From the NCBI RefSeq assembly GCF_948472415.1, contig NZ_OX419519.1:4898001-4962000 (forward strand): a DNA stretch of 64,000 nucleotides, in the 5' to 3' direction. A program made the translations under genes and the position numbers. The notes under the pieces were generated by a model. That model saw only the letters and a list, made by a program, of their open reading frames with translations. It ran no database searches and had not been told where the DNA came from. Positions 24,171-32,621 of this stretch are shown piece by piece. Positions within the stretch are counted from its first letter, which is position 1. Each line of letters begins with the position of its first letter. The DNA comes from Kitasatospora fiedleri. Its GTDB lineage: Bacteria; Actinomycetota; Actinomycetes; Streptomycetales; Streptomycetaceae.

Positions 24171-25063
24171 CGCGCACGCCCAAGGGAGAGCAGGTTCGTC
24201 TTGATCTTCTGCAGCGGAGTCGGTGGCAGCGTCCGGGTGGAGCCCTTCGCGTAGTAGCGCTCCAGGTAGTACTGGCCGACGCTGAAGACCGTGGTGAGCA
24301 CCAGGTACCAGAAGCAGGTGACGAAGAGCAGCTCCATGACCGCCAGGTTGTTCGTGTAGACGTCCTTGGCCTTGGTCATGAGCTCGCCGTAGGTGACCAC
24401 GTACGCGAGCGACGAGGTCTTCAGCATGTTGATGAACTCGTTGCCCGTGGGAGGAACGATGACGCGCATGGCCTGGGGGAGGACGACGCGCCGCATGGTC
24501 TTGGCCCGGGAGAGGCCGAGCGCGTGCGCCGCTTCGGTCTGGCCCTCGTCCACGGACTGGATGCCGGCCCGGACGATCTCGGCCATGTACGCGCCCTCGT
24601 TGATGCCGAGGCCGAGGAGCGCGGCGACGAAGGGCGTGACCAGGGTGTTCGTCGAGACGCCGAACACGGTCGGGAAGACCAGCGCGAGGTTCCACCAGAT
24701 CAGCAGCTGGACCAGGACCGGGGTGCCGCGGAAGAGCCAGATGTACCCCCACGCCACCGACGAGGTGACGGGGTTCTGCGACAGCCGCATCACTGCGGCG
24801 ACCACGCCGAGCAGCAGGCCCAGGGCCATCGCGCAGACACTGATCAGCAGGGTGTGCCACGCCCCCGAGACCGATGCCGAGGTGAAGAGGTTGTCGCCGG
24901 TGATGGACCACTGGATGTCGGCCCCGGCGAACGCCGCGATCAGCGCGGCCAGGAGGAGGAGCACGACGACGGCCGACACCCACCGGCCGTAGTGACGCAC
25001 CGGGATCGCCTTGATCGTGTGCTCGGCAGGGATCTCGTCGGCATCGGTTGTGACAGACGTCAT
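24167..25063 (-). CDS. polar amino acid ABC transporter permease
   Basis: Encodes 298 residues of the His/Glu/Gln/Arg permease family with a long N-terminal tail. Motifs include FRGTPVLVQLLIWWN, INEGAYMAEIVRAGIQSVDE (EAA-like loop) and AMRVIVPPTGNEFINMLKTS. It has about five membrane helices and probably works as a homodimer, since only one permease gene is present. ATG at 25063; the binding-protein gene ends 79 nt upstream. Confidence 0.93.
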   Translation of the reverse strand: MTSVTTDADEIPAEHTIKAIPVRHYGRWVSAVVVLLLLAALIAAFAGADIQWSITGDNLFTSASVSGAWHTLLISVCAMALGLLLGVVAAVMRLSQNPVTSSVAWGYIWLFRGTPVLVQLLIWWNLALVFPTVFGVSTNTLVTPFVAALLGLGINEGAYMAEIVRAGIQSVDEGQTEAAHALGLSRAKTMRRVVLPQAMRVIVPPTGNEFINMLKTSSLAYVVTYGELMTKAKDVYTNNLAVMELLFVTCFWYLVLTTVFSVGQYYLERYYAKGSTRTLPPTPLQKIKTNLLSLGRAR

Positions 25064-25142
25064 GGGAAAGAGCCTCTCGGGCGGACGGCGGTTTGCGGGG
25101 GCCCGCCGGGTGGGCACCGTCGGGTGCCCACCCGGGCGCGGG

Positions 25143-26045
25143 TCAGGAACCGCCGTTGACGGTCACGGAACTGACCGCACCGAGCTTCACGTTGTACTTG
25201 TCGAGGATCTTGGCGTACTCGCCGTTGGCGATGAGGGCTTCCAGGCCGGCCTTGATCGCGTCGCGGAGCTGGGTGTTGTCCTTGGCCACGCCTATGCCGT
25301 AGAGGCCCGGGTCGATCTGCTCGCCGACGACCTCGAAGTCCTTGCCGCCGCCCGACGTCTGCGCGTTGTAGGCGGCCACCGGGTAGTCGTTGAGGTCGGC
25401 GACGGCGGCACCGGACTTCAGCTTGAGCAGGGCCTCGCCGTCGTGCTCGTACCCCTGGATGGTGATCGCGCTCTTGCCCGCCGCGGTGCACTTGTCGGAC
25501 TGGGCCTTCGCGGCGTCCTCGTTGACGGTCGCCTTCTGCAGGGCGACCGTCTGGCCGCACAGGTCGTCGAGCGAGTGGATGCCCTTCGGGTTGCCCTTCT
25601 GGGTCAGGATCGAGGTGCCGGCCCGGAAGTAGTCGACGAACTCGACGCCCTTGCCCTGACGCTCCTGGTTGTCCGTCATCGCGGACATGATCAGGTCGAT
25701 CCGCTTGGTGCTGAGGGAGGTGATCAGGGTGTCGAACCCGGCGTCCTGGATCTGGAACTTGACGCCCAGCTGCTTGCCGAGCGCGTCCGCCAGGTCGGGG
25801 TCGATGCCGACGGTCTTCTCGCCCTGCTTGTACTCCACGGGGGCGTAGGCGACCTCCGAGCCGACCTTGATGACACCGGCCTTCTGGATCTCGGCGGGAA
25901 GCTTGCCGTAGAGAGGTGCCGAGGTGCCGGCGCCGCCGGCGGAACCGCTTCCGCCGCTCCCGCACGCGGTGAGGAGCAGGGAGCCGGCCGCGAGGACGGC
26001 GGCCGCGGTGAGCGGCCGGAGGCGCGGGTTACGGGCAGCGGGCAT
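25143..26045 (-). CDS. polar amino acid ABC substrate-binding lipoprotein
   Basis: Encodes 300 residues: a lipoprotein signal with lipobox LLTAC, then a family-3 solute-binding fold (VIKVGSEVAYAPVEYKQGE, GIDPDLADALGKQLGV, DLIMSAMTDNQERQ, GYEHDGEALLKLKSGAAVAD). The arrangement suggests an amino acid or opine-like ligand. ATG at 26045 follows GAGGAG. First gene of the operon with the permease and ATPase. A paralogous binding protein is encoded just upstream in its own unit. Confidence 0.92.
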   Translation of the reverse strand: MPAARNPRLRPLTAAAVLAAGSLLLTACGSGGSGSAGGAGTSAPLYGKLPAEIQKAGVIKVGSEVAYAPVEYKQGEKTVGIDPDLADALGKQLGVKFQIQDAGFDTLITSLSTKRIDLIMSAMTDNQERQGKGVEFVDYFRAGTSILTQKGNPKGIHSLDDLCGQTVALQKATVNEDAAKAQSDKCTAAGKSAITIQGYEHDGEALLKLKSGAAVADLNDYPVAAYNAQTSGGGKDFEVVGEQIDPGLYGIGVAKDNTQLRDAIKAGLEALIANGEYAKILDKYNVKLGAVSSVTVNGGS

Positions 26046-26264
26046 GGGGGGATCTCCTCTTGGGGACCGGACGGGGTGCCGCGCTGCGGGTGGGACGGCG
26101 CGGTACGGCGTGGGACGGTGCTCGTCACCCTCCGCCGAGGTGACAGGTGGTTCCGATGTGGGGGGAATCCTGCCACTGTGGGCGGGAAATAAGTGCCTGC
26201 GGCAGGTCAAAATCGGATAACAGGACTGCCGACTGTCCGGTATCCGGATATTTCTCCCGTTCAT
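26046..26264. other. promoter region of the amino acid ABC operon
   Basis: Contains AT-richer sequence and a perfect 10-bp palindrome TATCCGGATA at 26241-26250, with a related half (ATCGGATAAC) at 26212-26221. No gene is seen. Confidence 0.45.
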
Positions 26265-26296
26265 GTCACCCGGTGCATAGTCATGCACCGGGTGAC
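26265..26296 (-). terminator. terminator of the second binding-protein gene
   Basis: GTCACCCGGTGCA (26265-26277) pairs perfectly with TGCACCGGGTGAC (26284-26296), loop of 6 nt, 28 nt past the stop codon. Confidence 0.8.
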
Positions 26297-26324
26297 CGAG
26301 CGGTCGGGCGGCCGGCCCGGCGGT

Positions 26325-27290
26325 CTAGAAGCTGCCGTTCACCACGGCGCTCTGCACCGCGCCCTCGGACAGGCCCCACTTCGCCAGCACCTTGTCGTAC
26401 ACCCCGTTCCGGATCAGCTGGTTCAGCGCCTCCGCCACGGCGTCCCGCAGCGCGGTGTCCTCCTTGGCGAACGCGATCCCGTACGGCGCCATCTGCAGCT
26501 GCTCGCCCGCCACCTGGAACTGCGCGCCGGCCCGCCCGTTCTTCACCGCGTGCGCCGCCACCGGGGAGTCGTTCAGGTCCGCGGTCGCCCGGCCCTGGGC
26601 CACCAGCGCCAGGGCCTGGTCGTCCGTCTCGGTCTCGGTCACCGTCAGCTTCTTGCCGGTCTTCTCGCAGGCCCCGGCCTGGCGCTCCATCATCACCGAC
26701 TGGACGGTCTCGCGCTGCAGCGCGACCGTCCGCCCGCACAGGTCGTCCAGCGAGGAGACCTTCTGCGGGTTGCCCTTGGCCACCACGATCGAGGTGCCGG
26801 TGACGAAGTAGTCCACGAAGTCCAGGCCGTCGTTGATCTTGCGGGCCTGGTCGTCGGTGCCGTCCCGGCGCTGGGTGTTGTCGGTCATGCCCGACATCAC
26901 CAGGTCGTACTCGTGGGCCTGCAGCCCCAGCCGCAGCCGGTCGAACGGCACGTCGCTGAACTGCACCTGCACGCCCAGCACGTCCCCCAGCGCGTGGGCC
27001 AGGTCCACGTCCAGGCCGTCCGGCCTGTTGCCGTCCGCCTTGAAGCCGATCGGCGCGTACGTCAGGTCCGCGCCGATCCGCAGCACCCCCGCGGAGCGGA
27101 CCGGGGCGGGCAGCCGGCCGTGCAGGTCGGACGGCGCGGCGGTGGCGCCCGACGAGGAGCCGGAGCCGCAGCCGGTCAGCAGCAGTGAACCGGTCACCGC
27201 GGCGGCGGTGAGGGCGCCGGCCCGGTGCGCGGTGGTGGTCCGGCTTCCGGCGCCGGTGCCGGATCTGACGGGGCGAGTGGCCGTCGACAT
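26325..27290 (-). CDS. second amino acid ABC substrate-binding lipoprotein
   Basis: Encodes 321 residues, a paralogue of the 25143 protein: lipobox LLTGC, then VLRIGADLTYAPIGFKADGN, LDVDLAHALGDVLGVQVQFS, YDLVMSGMTDNTQRRD and DLCGRTVALQRETVQS. ATG at 27290 follows AGGAGGACC. A terminator separates it from the transporter operon, so it is an independently expressed receptor that probably shares the adjacent permease and widens its ligand range. Confidence 0.9.
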   Translation of the reverse strand: MSTATRPVRSGTGAGSRTTTAHRAGALTAAAVTGSLLLTGCGSGSSSGATAAPSDLHGRLPAPVRSAGVLRIGADLTYAPIGFKADGNRPDGLDVDLAHALGDVLGVQVQFSDVPFDRLRLGLQAHEYDLVMSGMTDNTQRRDGTDDQARKINDGLDFVDYFVTGTSIVVAKGNPQKVSSLDDLCGRTVALQRETVQSVMMERQAGACEKTGKKLTVTETETDDQALALVAQGRATADLNDSPVAAHAVKNGRAGAQFQVAGEQLQMAPYGIAFAKEDTALRDAVAEALNQLIRNGVYDKVLAKWGLSEGAVQSAVVNGSF

Positions 27291-27847
27291 CTTGGTCCTC
27301 CTGTGGGAGAGGGAGCGGGCCCCCGCCGCCGCGCGCTGGTGTGCGCGACCGGGTGCGACGGGGCAGGACGCGGCCCGACGTGCGCGGGAACGTCCGGACA
27401 ACGGTGGTCGAACACCGGATACTGCCATCCCGACCTGATGGAGCAGGTAGCGGGTGTGTCAGAATCTGGTATCGGGTGACCCCCGACGCAGAACTCAGAC
27501 CGCCGGTTCGCCACAGGGCCGGGGTGCCCAGGAACGGAAGCCGTCACCGGCTCCGTATCCGAAGGCGCCAGCTCCCCTCCGTGTCTGCGTTCACTCCTGC
27601 GAGTGCCCTGCGGACCCCTCGCTTCGGGGGCCACGCGGACAAGAAGGACCCGGCACAGGTGCGGTACCGGGCCCGGACCACAAGCGCAGAACACCTAACA
27701 CCCTCACCCCGAGGGCGCCGCCGACGGCAGCGCCCCGACCCGGACACGGGTACGCCACAGGCGGCGTACCCGGATTCGCGCATTGCCGCGCGGCCGGGCC
27801 GAAGTCCGTCGGACGCGCGCCTTCGCTGATATGACGAAGAGGTCATT
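27291..27847. other. 557-bp gene-free region before malic enzyme
   Basis: Open frames here are Arg-rich and cross both strands without codon bias. I see no RNA gene. It must hold the divergent promoters of the binding-protein gene and the malic enzyme gene. A CTTCG/CGAAG inverted repeat (27821-27839) lies just before the malic enzyme start. Confidence 0.5.
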
Positions 27848-29041
27848 GTGGCAGCGGAGATCATCACCGACACCCAGAGCACTGACGACCCGGTCGACGC
27901 CGTCTTCGCGCTCCACCGCGGCGGCAAGATGGAGATCCGGGCGACCGTCCCGGTCCGCGACGCGGAGGACCTGTCGCTCGCCTACACCCCGGGCGTGGCC
28001 CGGGTCTGCACCGCCATCGCCCAACAGCCCGCCCTGGTCAACGACTACACCTGGAAGTCCAACACCGTCGCCGTCGTCACCGACGGCACCGCGGTGCTCG
28101 GCCTCGGCGACATCGGCCCCGCGGCCTCGCTGCCCGTGATGGAGGGCAAGGCCATCCTGTTCAAGCAGTTCGGCGGCGTCGACGCGGTGCCGATCGCGCT
28201 GGACTGCACCGGCGTCGACGAGATCGTCGAGACCGTGGTCCGGCTCGCGCCGTCCTTCGGCGGCGTCAACCTGGAGGACATCTCCGCCCCGCGCTGCTTC
28301 GAGATCGAGCGGCGGCTCCAGGAGCGGCTGGACATCCCGGTCTTCCACGACGACCAGCACGGCACCGCGATCGTCACCACCGCCGCGCTGTGGAACGCCG
28401 CCAAGGTGACCGGCCGTCAGGTCGGCGACCTGCGCGCGGTCATCTCCGGCGCGGGCGCGGCCGGCATCGCGATCGCCAAGATGCTGCTCGCCGCCGGCAT
28501 CGGCGACGTCGCGGTCTGCGACCGCCGGGGCGTGGTCCACCAGGGCCGCGAGGACCTCACCGACGTCAAGGCCGAGATCGCGGCGCTCACCAACCGCACC
28601 GGCCGCACGGGCAGCCTGGCCGACGCGCTGGCGGGCGCGGACGTGTTCATCGGCGTCTCCGGCGGCACCGTCCCCGAGGACGTCGTCGCCACCATGGCGC
28701 CCGGCTGCTTCGTCTTCGCGATGGCCAACCCCACCCCGGAGATCCACCCCGAGGTGGCCCACCGGTACGCGGCGGTGGTCGCCACCGGGCGCTCCGACTT
28801 CCCGAACCAGATCAACAACGTGCTGGCCTTCCCGGGCATCTTCGCCGGCGCGCTCTCGGTCCGGGCCAGCCGGATCTCCGAGGGCATGAAGCTCGCCGCG
28901 GCGCAGGCCCTGGCGGGCGTCGTCGCCGACGAGCTGACGCCGCAGAAGGTCATCCCGTCGCCCTTCGACGAGCGGGTCGCCCCCGCGGTCACCCGCGCGG
29001 TCGCCGAGGCGGCGCGGGCGGAGGGGCTCGCCCGGCTCTGA
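27848..29041 (+). CDS. NAD(P)-dependent malic enzyme
   Basis: Encodes 397 residues, the short bacterial type without a phosphotransacetylase domain. Motifs are LAYTPGVARVC, VTDGTAVLGLGDIGP, the metal/substrate loop FHDDQHGTAIVTTAALWN, Rossmann ISGAGAAGIAIAKML and FVFAMANPTPEI. It oxidatively decarboxylates malate to pyruvate, supplying reducing power and lipid precursors. GTG at 27848 follows AGAGG. The malic enzyme near dasR/sodN in S. coelicolor is NAD-dependent, but this short length is more like the NADP type, so the cofactor is open. Confidence 0.92.
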   Translation: MAAEIITDTQSTDDPVDAVFALHRGGKMEIRATVPVRDAEDLSLAYTPGVARVCTAIAQQPALVNDYTWKSNTVAVVTDGTAVLGLGDIGPAASLPVMEGKAILFKQFGGVDAVPIALDCTGVDEIVETVVRLAPSFGGVNLEDISAPRCFEIERRLQERLDIPVFHDDQHGTAIVTTAALWNAAKVTGRQVGDLRAVISGAGAAGIAIAKMLLAAGIGDVAVCDRRGVVHQGREDLTDVKAEIAALTNRTGRTGSLADALAGADVFIGVSGGTVPEDVVATMAPGCFVFAMANPTPEIHPEVAHRYAAVVATGRSDFPNQINNVLAFPGIFAGALSVRASRISEGMKLAAAQALAGVVADELTPQKVIPSPFDERVAPAVTRAVAEAARAEGLARL

Positions 29042-29050
29042 CCGCGGATC

Positions 29051-29106
29051 GCACGGCACCGGGGCCCGCCCGAGGACTCGTCCGGGGGCGGGCCCCGGTG
29101 CCGTGC
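29051..29106 (+). terminator. malic enzyme terminator
   Basis: A perfect 21-bp stem (29051-29071 with 29086-29106) starts 9 nt after the stop codon. Confidence 0.9.
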
Positions 29107-29197
29107 GCGGACAACGGCCGCCCCGGAAAAGCAATATGGGGACGTTCACAGTGAGTCGTGGTTAACGCGCGGGGCGCCGCCCGGCTAGGGTCCGGGC

Positions 29198-30160
29198 ATG
29201 TTCGCTGCCTACGCCGCCCGCATCAGTCCCGACGACCCGCTGAGCGCACTGGAACTGGGCGAGGTGCCCGAACCGGAGGCCCGCCCCGGCTGGAGCGTGG
29301 TGACGGTCCGGGCCGCCACGCTGAACCACCACGACCTGTGGTCGCTGCGCGGGGTGGGCCTGCCCGCCGAGCGGCTGCCGATGGTGCTGGGGTGCGACGC
29401 GGCGGGCGTCGACGAGGACGGCAACGAGGTGGTGATCCACTCGGTGGTCGGCCAGAGCGGCCACGGGGTGGGCCCGCACGAGCCGCGCTCGATCCTGACC
29501 GAGCGCTACCAGGGCACCTTCGCCCAGCGCGTCGCGGTGCCGACCTGGAACCTGCTGCCCAAGCCGGCGGAACTCAGCTTCGAACAGGCGGCCTGCCTGC
29601 CGACCGCCTGGCTGACCGCCTACCGGATGCTGTTCACCAACGCGGGCGTGAAGCCCGGCGACACGGTGCTGGTGCAGGGCGCCGGCGGCGGGGTGTCCAC
29701 GGCGCTGGTGGTGCTGGCCAAGGCGGCCGGGCTGCGGGTGTGGGTCACCGGACGGGACGAGGCCAAGCGGGCCCGGGCGGTGGAGCTCGGCGCGGACGCG
29801 GCGTTCGAGAGCGGCGCCCGGCTGCCGGAGCGGGTGGACGCGGTGATGGAGACGGTCGGCGCGGCGACCTGGTCGCACTCGGTGAAGTCGCTGCGCCCGG
29901 GCGGCACCGTCGTGATCTCCGGGGCGACCAGCGGACCGAACCCGAAGGCCGCCGAACTGAACCGGATCTTCTTCCTGGAACTGAAGGTGGTCGGCTCGAC
30001 CATGGGCACCAAGGAGGAACTGGCCGGCCTGCTGGCGCTGTGCGCCCACACCGGGGTGCGGCCGGTGATCGACTCGGTGCTGCCGCTGGCCGGGGCCCGG
30101 GAGGCGTTCGCCCGGCTGGAGCGCGGGGACGTGTTCGGCAAGCTGGTGCTCACCCCCTGA
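29198..30160 (+). CDS. zinc-binding-dehydrogenase-type MDR oxidoreductase
   Basis: Encodes 320 residues of the medium-chain dehydrogenase/reductase superfamily. The GroES-like half has AATLNHHDLWSLRGVG and LGCDAAGVDEDGNEVV, and the Rossmann half has VLVQGAGGGVSTALVVLAKAAG. The structural zinc cysteines are absent, and a catalytic-zinc set is not obvious, so a quinone-oxidoreductase-like, NADPH-using activity is more likely. ATG at 29198. It is convergent with the PadR operon. Confidence 0.87.
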   Translation: MFAAYAARISPDDPLSALELGEVPEPEARPGWSVVTVRAATLNHHDLWSLRGVGLPAERLPMVLGCDAAGVDEDGNEVVIHSVVGQSGHGVGPHEPRSILTERYQGTFAQRVAVPTWNLLPKPAELSFEQAACLPTAWLTAYRMLFTNAGVKPGDTVLVQGAGGGVSTALVVLAKAAGLRVWVTGRDEAKRARAVELGADAAFESGARLPERVDAVMETVGAATWSHSVKSLRPGGTVVISGATSGPNPKAAELNRIFFLELKVVGSTMGTKEELAGLLALCAHTGVRPVIDSVLPLAGAREAFARLERGDVFGKLVLTP

Positions 30161-30178
30161 CCCGGGGACGGACGCGGC

Positions 30179-30213
30179 GGAGCGCCCCCCGACCCGTCCT
30201 CGGGGGGCGCTCC
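30179..30213. terminator. bidirectional terminator
   Basis: GGAGCGCCCCCCGA (30179-30192) pairs with TCGGGGGGCGCTCC (30200-30213), between the convergent MDR and PadR genes. Confidence 0.85.
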
Positions 30214-30230
30214 GGGTCTCCGGTGCGGGA

Positions 30231-31253
30231 CTAACGCCCGTACAGGGCGCGGGCGGCGGCGGCCAGCGCCTGCTGGGCGCGGGCCAGCCGGGCGGCGTCG
30301 ACGCCCCGGTCGCGGGCGGTGTCCCGGACGTGGTCGCGGAACCGGTCGAGCAGGCGCTCCAGCTCGCGGGCCGGGTCGCCGTCCGGGTCGGTGCGGGCCC
30401 AGTCGGGCAGCTCGGCGGCGGCAGCGGTGCCGGCGGCGTCGGCCGGGCCGGTCGCGTCCGCCGGGGCGTCCTTGTCCAGGTCGATCCGGACGGACGGCTC
30501 CTCGGGGCTGCCCCAGCGCGCGGCGTCCGCCAACGAGCCGAGGCCGCGGGTGAGTTCGGCCAGGCCCTCGGCCAGGCCGGCCGACCAGTCGCCGCCCGCG
30601 GCGGTGCGGGCGGCCCGGACCTGCTCCTCGATCCGGCGCTTGAGCCGCAGCGCCTCCTGCTGGGCGGCGGTGCGGGCGGCCCTGGACTGCTCGCGCAGCC
30701 GCCGGGACTCGGCCTCGGCGGCCTTGGCCTGCTGCCGGGCGGCCTTCTCCTGCTCCTTGGCCCGCCGGGCCTGCTCCTTGGTCTCGGCCTTGAGCCGGGC
30801 GAACTCCTCCTTGGCCCGCTGCCAGGACTCCTGGTCGCGCCAGGGGGTGCCGGTCGAGGAGGCGCCGGGTTCGGCGGCGGCCTGGTTCCACAGCTCGGCG
30901 CGCAGGTCCTTGGCGTTGTCCCGGACGTCCTGCCGGATGGCTCCGGCGAGCTGGCCGACCGAGTCGTGGATCTCGGCCTCCAGGTCGGTCAACTCGGCCG
31001 CGCGGGAGGCGAGCTCGGCCCGGCCCTGGTCGGTGAGCCGGTAGACCTTGCGGCCGCCCTCGGTGGTGTGGCTGACCAGGCCCTCCGCCTCCAGCTTGGC
31101 CAGCCGGGGGTAGACGGTGCCCGCGGAGGGCGCGTACAGGCCGTGGAAGCGCTCCTCCAGCAGGCGGATCACCTCGTAGCCGTGCCGGGGGCTCTCGTCG
31201 AGCAGCTTCAACAGGTAGAGGCGCAGCCGCCCGTGGCCGAACACCGGTGTCAT
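30231..31253 (-). CDS. PadR-family regulator with long coiled-coil tail
   Basis: Encodes 340 residues. The N-terminal PadR winged helix is LRLYLLKLLDESPRHGYEVI with LYAPSAGTVYPRLAKLEAEG. It is followed by a long Ala/Glu/Arg/Lys-rich coiled coil (about 140-225) and an acidic C-terminal part, giving roughly three times the usual PadR length. ATG at 31253 shares one base with the DUF4097 stop (TGATG), so it is translated by coupling. The operator pair upstream of the operon (32169-32208) is the probable target. Confidence 0.88.
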   Translation of the reverse strand: MTPVFGHGRLRLYLLKLLDESPRHGYEVIRLLEERFHGLYAPSAGTVYPRLAKLEAEGLVSHTTEGGRKVYRLTDQGRAELASRAAELTDLEAEIHDSVGQLAGAIRQDVRDNAKDLRAELWNQAAAEPGASSTGTPWRDQESWQRAKEEFARLKAETKEQARRAKEQEKAARQQAKAAEAESRRLREQSRAARTAAQQEALRLKRRIEEQVRAARTAAGGDWSAGLAEGLAELTRGLGSLADAARWGSPEEPSVRIDLDKDAPADATGPADAAGTAAAAELPDWARTDPDGDPARELERLLDRFRDHVRDTARDRGVDAARLARAQQALAAAARALYGR

Positions 31254-32146
31254 CAGGACTCCTTGGTCAGGTCGAGCGGGGCCGCCGACAGTTCCTTGGC
31301 CGGGTGCTCCTCCTCGGCCTCGGGGCGGCGCTGGACGGTGACCGCGCCGGTGACGGTGGTCACCGCGAGGCGGCCGCGGCCGGTGCCGAGCTGGCCGGAG
31401 AGCTTCTTGGAGCCCCAGCCGCCGCCGACGCTCAGCTCGGCGAAGGCGCTGGAGAGCGTCCCGCTGGTGGTGCCGGCCTCGACCTTGGCGTCGGCGAGGG
31501 CGGGCAGCCGGACGCCGACCGCGCCGGAGACGGTGTTCACGCCGATGTCGGTGGGGGTGGCGGCGTCCAGGTCCAGGGTGACGGCGCCGGAGACCGAGTG
31601 GGCGCGGATCTTCGTCGCGGAGCCGGCCACCAGGGTGACCGCGCCGGAGACCGTGTTGACCTTCAGCTGGCCGGACAGGCCCTCGGCGTCCACGTCCCCC
31701 GAGACGGTGTTGGCGCTGACCAGGCCGGTCAGCCCGGCCAGCGTGGTGGCGCCGCTGGCGCCGTGCACGCCGACCTCGCCCGCGATGCCGGAGATGGTGG
31801 CGTCGGCGGAGACGGTGCCGACCCGGACCACGGCGGCGGCCGGGACCGCGACCGTCAGGTCGGCGCTGCGCTTGCGGCGCAGCCCGGAGAAGAAGGACTT
31901 GACCGTCTGCACCGACTTCACGGCCTCGCCGAACTCGCCCCAGCTGAGGTCCTTGTAGGTGACGGTGAGCACGCCGTCCTCCAGGACGACCTGGAGCGGC
32001 TCACCCTCCAGCCGGGCCACCTCCAGCCGGGCGGGCCCCTCGGTGGGGACCACGTTCACGGTGCCGTCGACGACCCGCACGTGCAGGGTGTGCACGCTCT
32101 CGTCGAAGGCGATCTGCTGAGTGCTGTCTACCGTCCACTGCGTCAT
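31253..32146 (-). CDS. DUF4097 beta-helix protein
   Basis: Encodes 297 residues without signal peptide. The DUF4097 part is a series of about seven strands ending in TVSG-type turns (VSADATISG, ANTVSGDVDAEGLSG, VNTVSGAVTL, HSVSGAVTLDL, VNTVSGAVGV), a right-handed beta-helix pattern. It is encoded ahead of the PadR regulator in one operon, a common actinobacterial pairing. Function is unknown; a role in envelope stress sensing is only a guess by family. Confidence 0.85.
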   Translation of the reverse strand: MTQWTVDSTQQIAFDESVHTLHVRVVDGTVNVVPTEGPARLEVARLEGEPLQVVLEDGVLTVTYKDLSWGEFGEAVKSVQTVKSFFSGLRRKRSADLTVAVPAAAVVRVGTVSADATISGIAGEVGVHGASGATTLAGLTGLVSANTVSGDVDAEGLSGQLKVNTVSGAVTLVAGSATKIRAHSVSGAVTLDLDAATPTDIGVNTVSGAVGVRLPALADAKVEAGTTSGTLSSAFAELSVGGGWGSKKLSGQLGTGRGRLAVTTVTGAVTVQRRPEAEEEHPAKELSAAPLDLTKES

Positions 32147-32168
32147 GTCCGACTCCCCGTCCTCCCAT

Positions 32169-32208
32169 ACGCGATGTATCGCGTCGTCCTGTTATTCACG
32201 ATATATCG
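32169..32208. promoter_or_regulatory. paired PadR-like operators
   Basis: ACGCGATGTATCGCGT (32169-32184) is palindromic with 7-bp arms. CGATATATCG (32199-32208) is a perfect palindrome 15 bp further on. They lie 22 nt upstream of the DUF4097-padR operon start in an AT-rich island. Confidence 0.7.
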
Positions 32209-32318
32209 CGTGGCGCGGAAGTCAAGGCGCTCCGGCCCCCACCCCGACCCGGAGCGCACCCCGAGCCGACCCCGAGCCGGACTCCGGGGCGGCCCCGTCC
32301 CGGGCTCCGGGAACGCGA

Positions 32319-32352
32319 ACGGCCCGGGGGGCGAACTCGCCTCCCGGGCCGT
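32319..32352 (-). terminator. terminator of the DUF6104 gene
   Basis: ACGGCCCGGG (32319-32328) pairs with CCCGGGCCGT (32343-32352), 24 nt past the DUF6104 stop. Confidence 0.65.
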
Positions 32353-32375
32353 GCTGCTGACGTCCCGTCAGCCGT

Positions 32376-32558
32376 TCACTCCTCGTCGTCCTCGTCGTCC
32401 AGCCGGGCCAGCCAGGTGGCCAGCCGCTCCACCGGCACCTCGAAGTCCGGGTTCAGGTCCACGAACTCCCGCAGGCGCTCGGCCAGCCACTCGAAGGTGA
32501 CCTCCTCCTCGCCTCGCCGGCTCTCCAACTCCTCGATGCCGCGGTCGGTGAAGTACAC
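32376..32558 (-). CDS. DUF6104 small acidic protein
   Basis: Encodes 60 residues, strongly acidic (MYFTDRGIEELESRRGEEEV; C-terminal run of Asp/Glu). This matches the conserved actinobacterial DUF6104 family that begins MYFTDRGIEELE. It is probably helical and cytoplasmic. ATG at 32558. It follows the Ser/Thr kinase gene on the same strand, 63 nt downstream. Function unknown. Confidence 0.85.
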   Translation of the reverse strand: MYFTDRGIEELESRRGEEEVTFEWLAERLREFVDLNPDFEVPVERLATWLARLDDEDDEE

Positions 32559-32621
32559 GGTGGTTCGCTCCGGGGGTGGGTGGTTCCAGGTCCGTCGGAA
32601 CCCAGGATAGTGGCGCGCCGA

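Noticed and set aside
27341..27834. Arg-rich frames upstream of malic enzyme
   Set aside because: No codon bias, no ribosome site, no domain; best read as promoter region.
29131..29162. PHO-box-like GTTCAC...GTTAAC before the MDR gene
   Set aside because: Units are not in 11-nt phase and one is degenerate.
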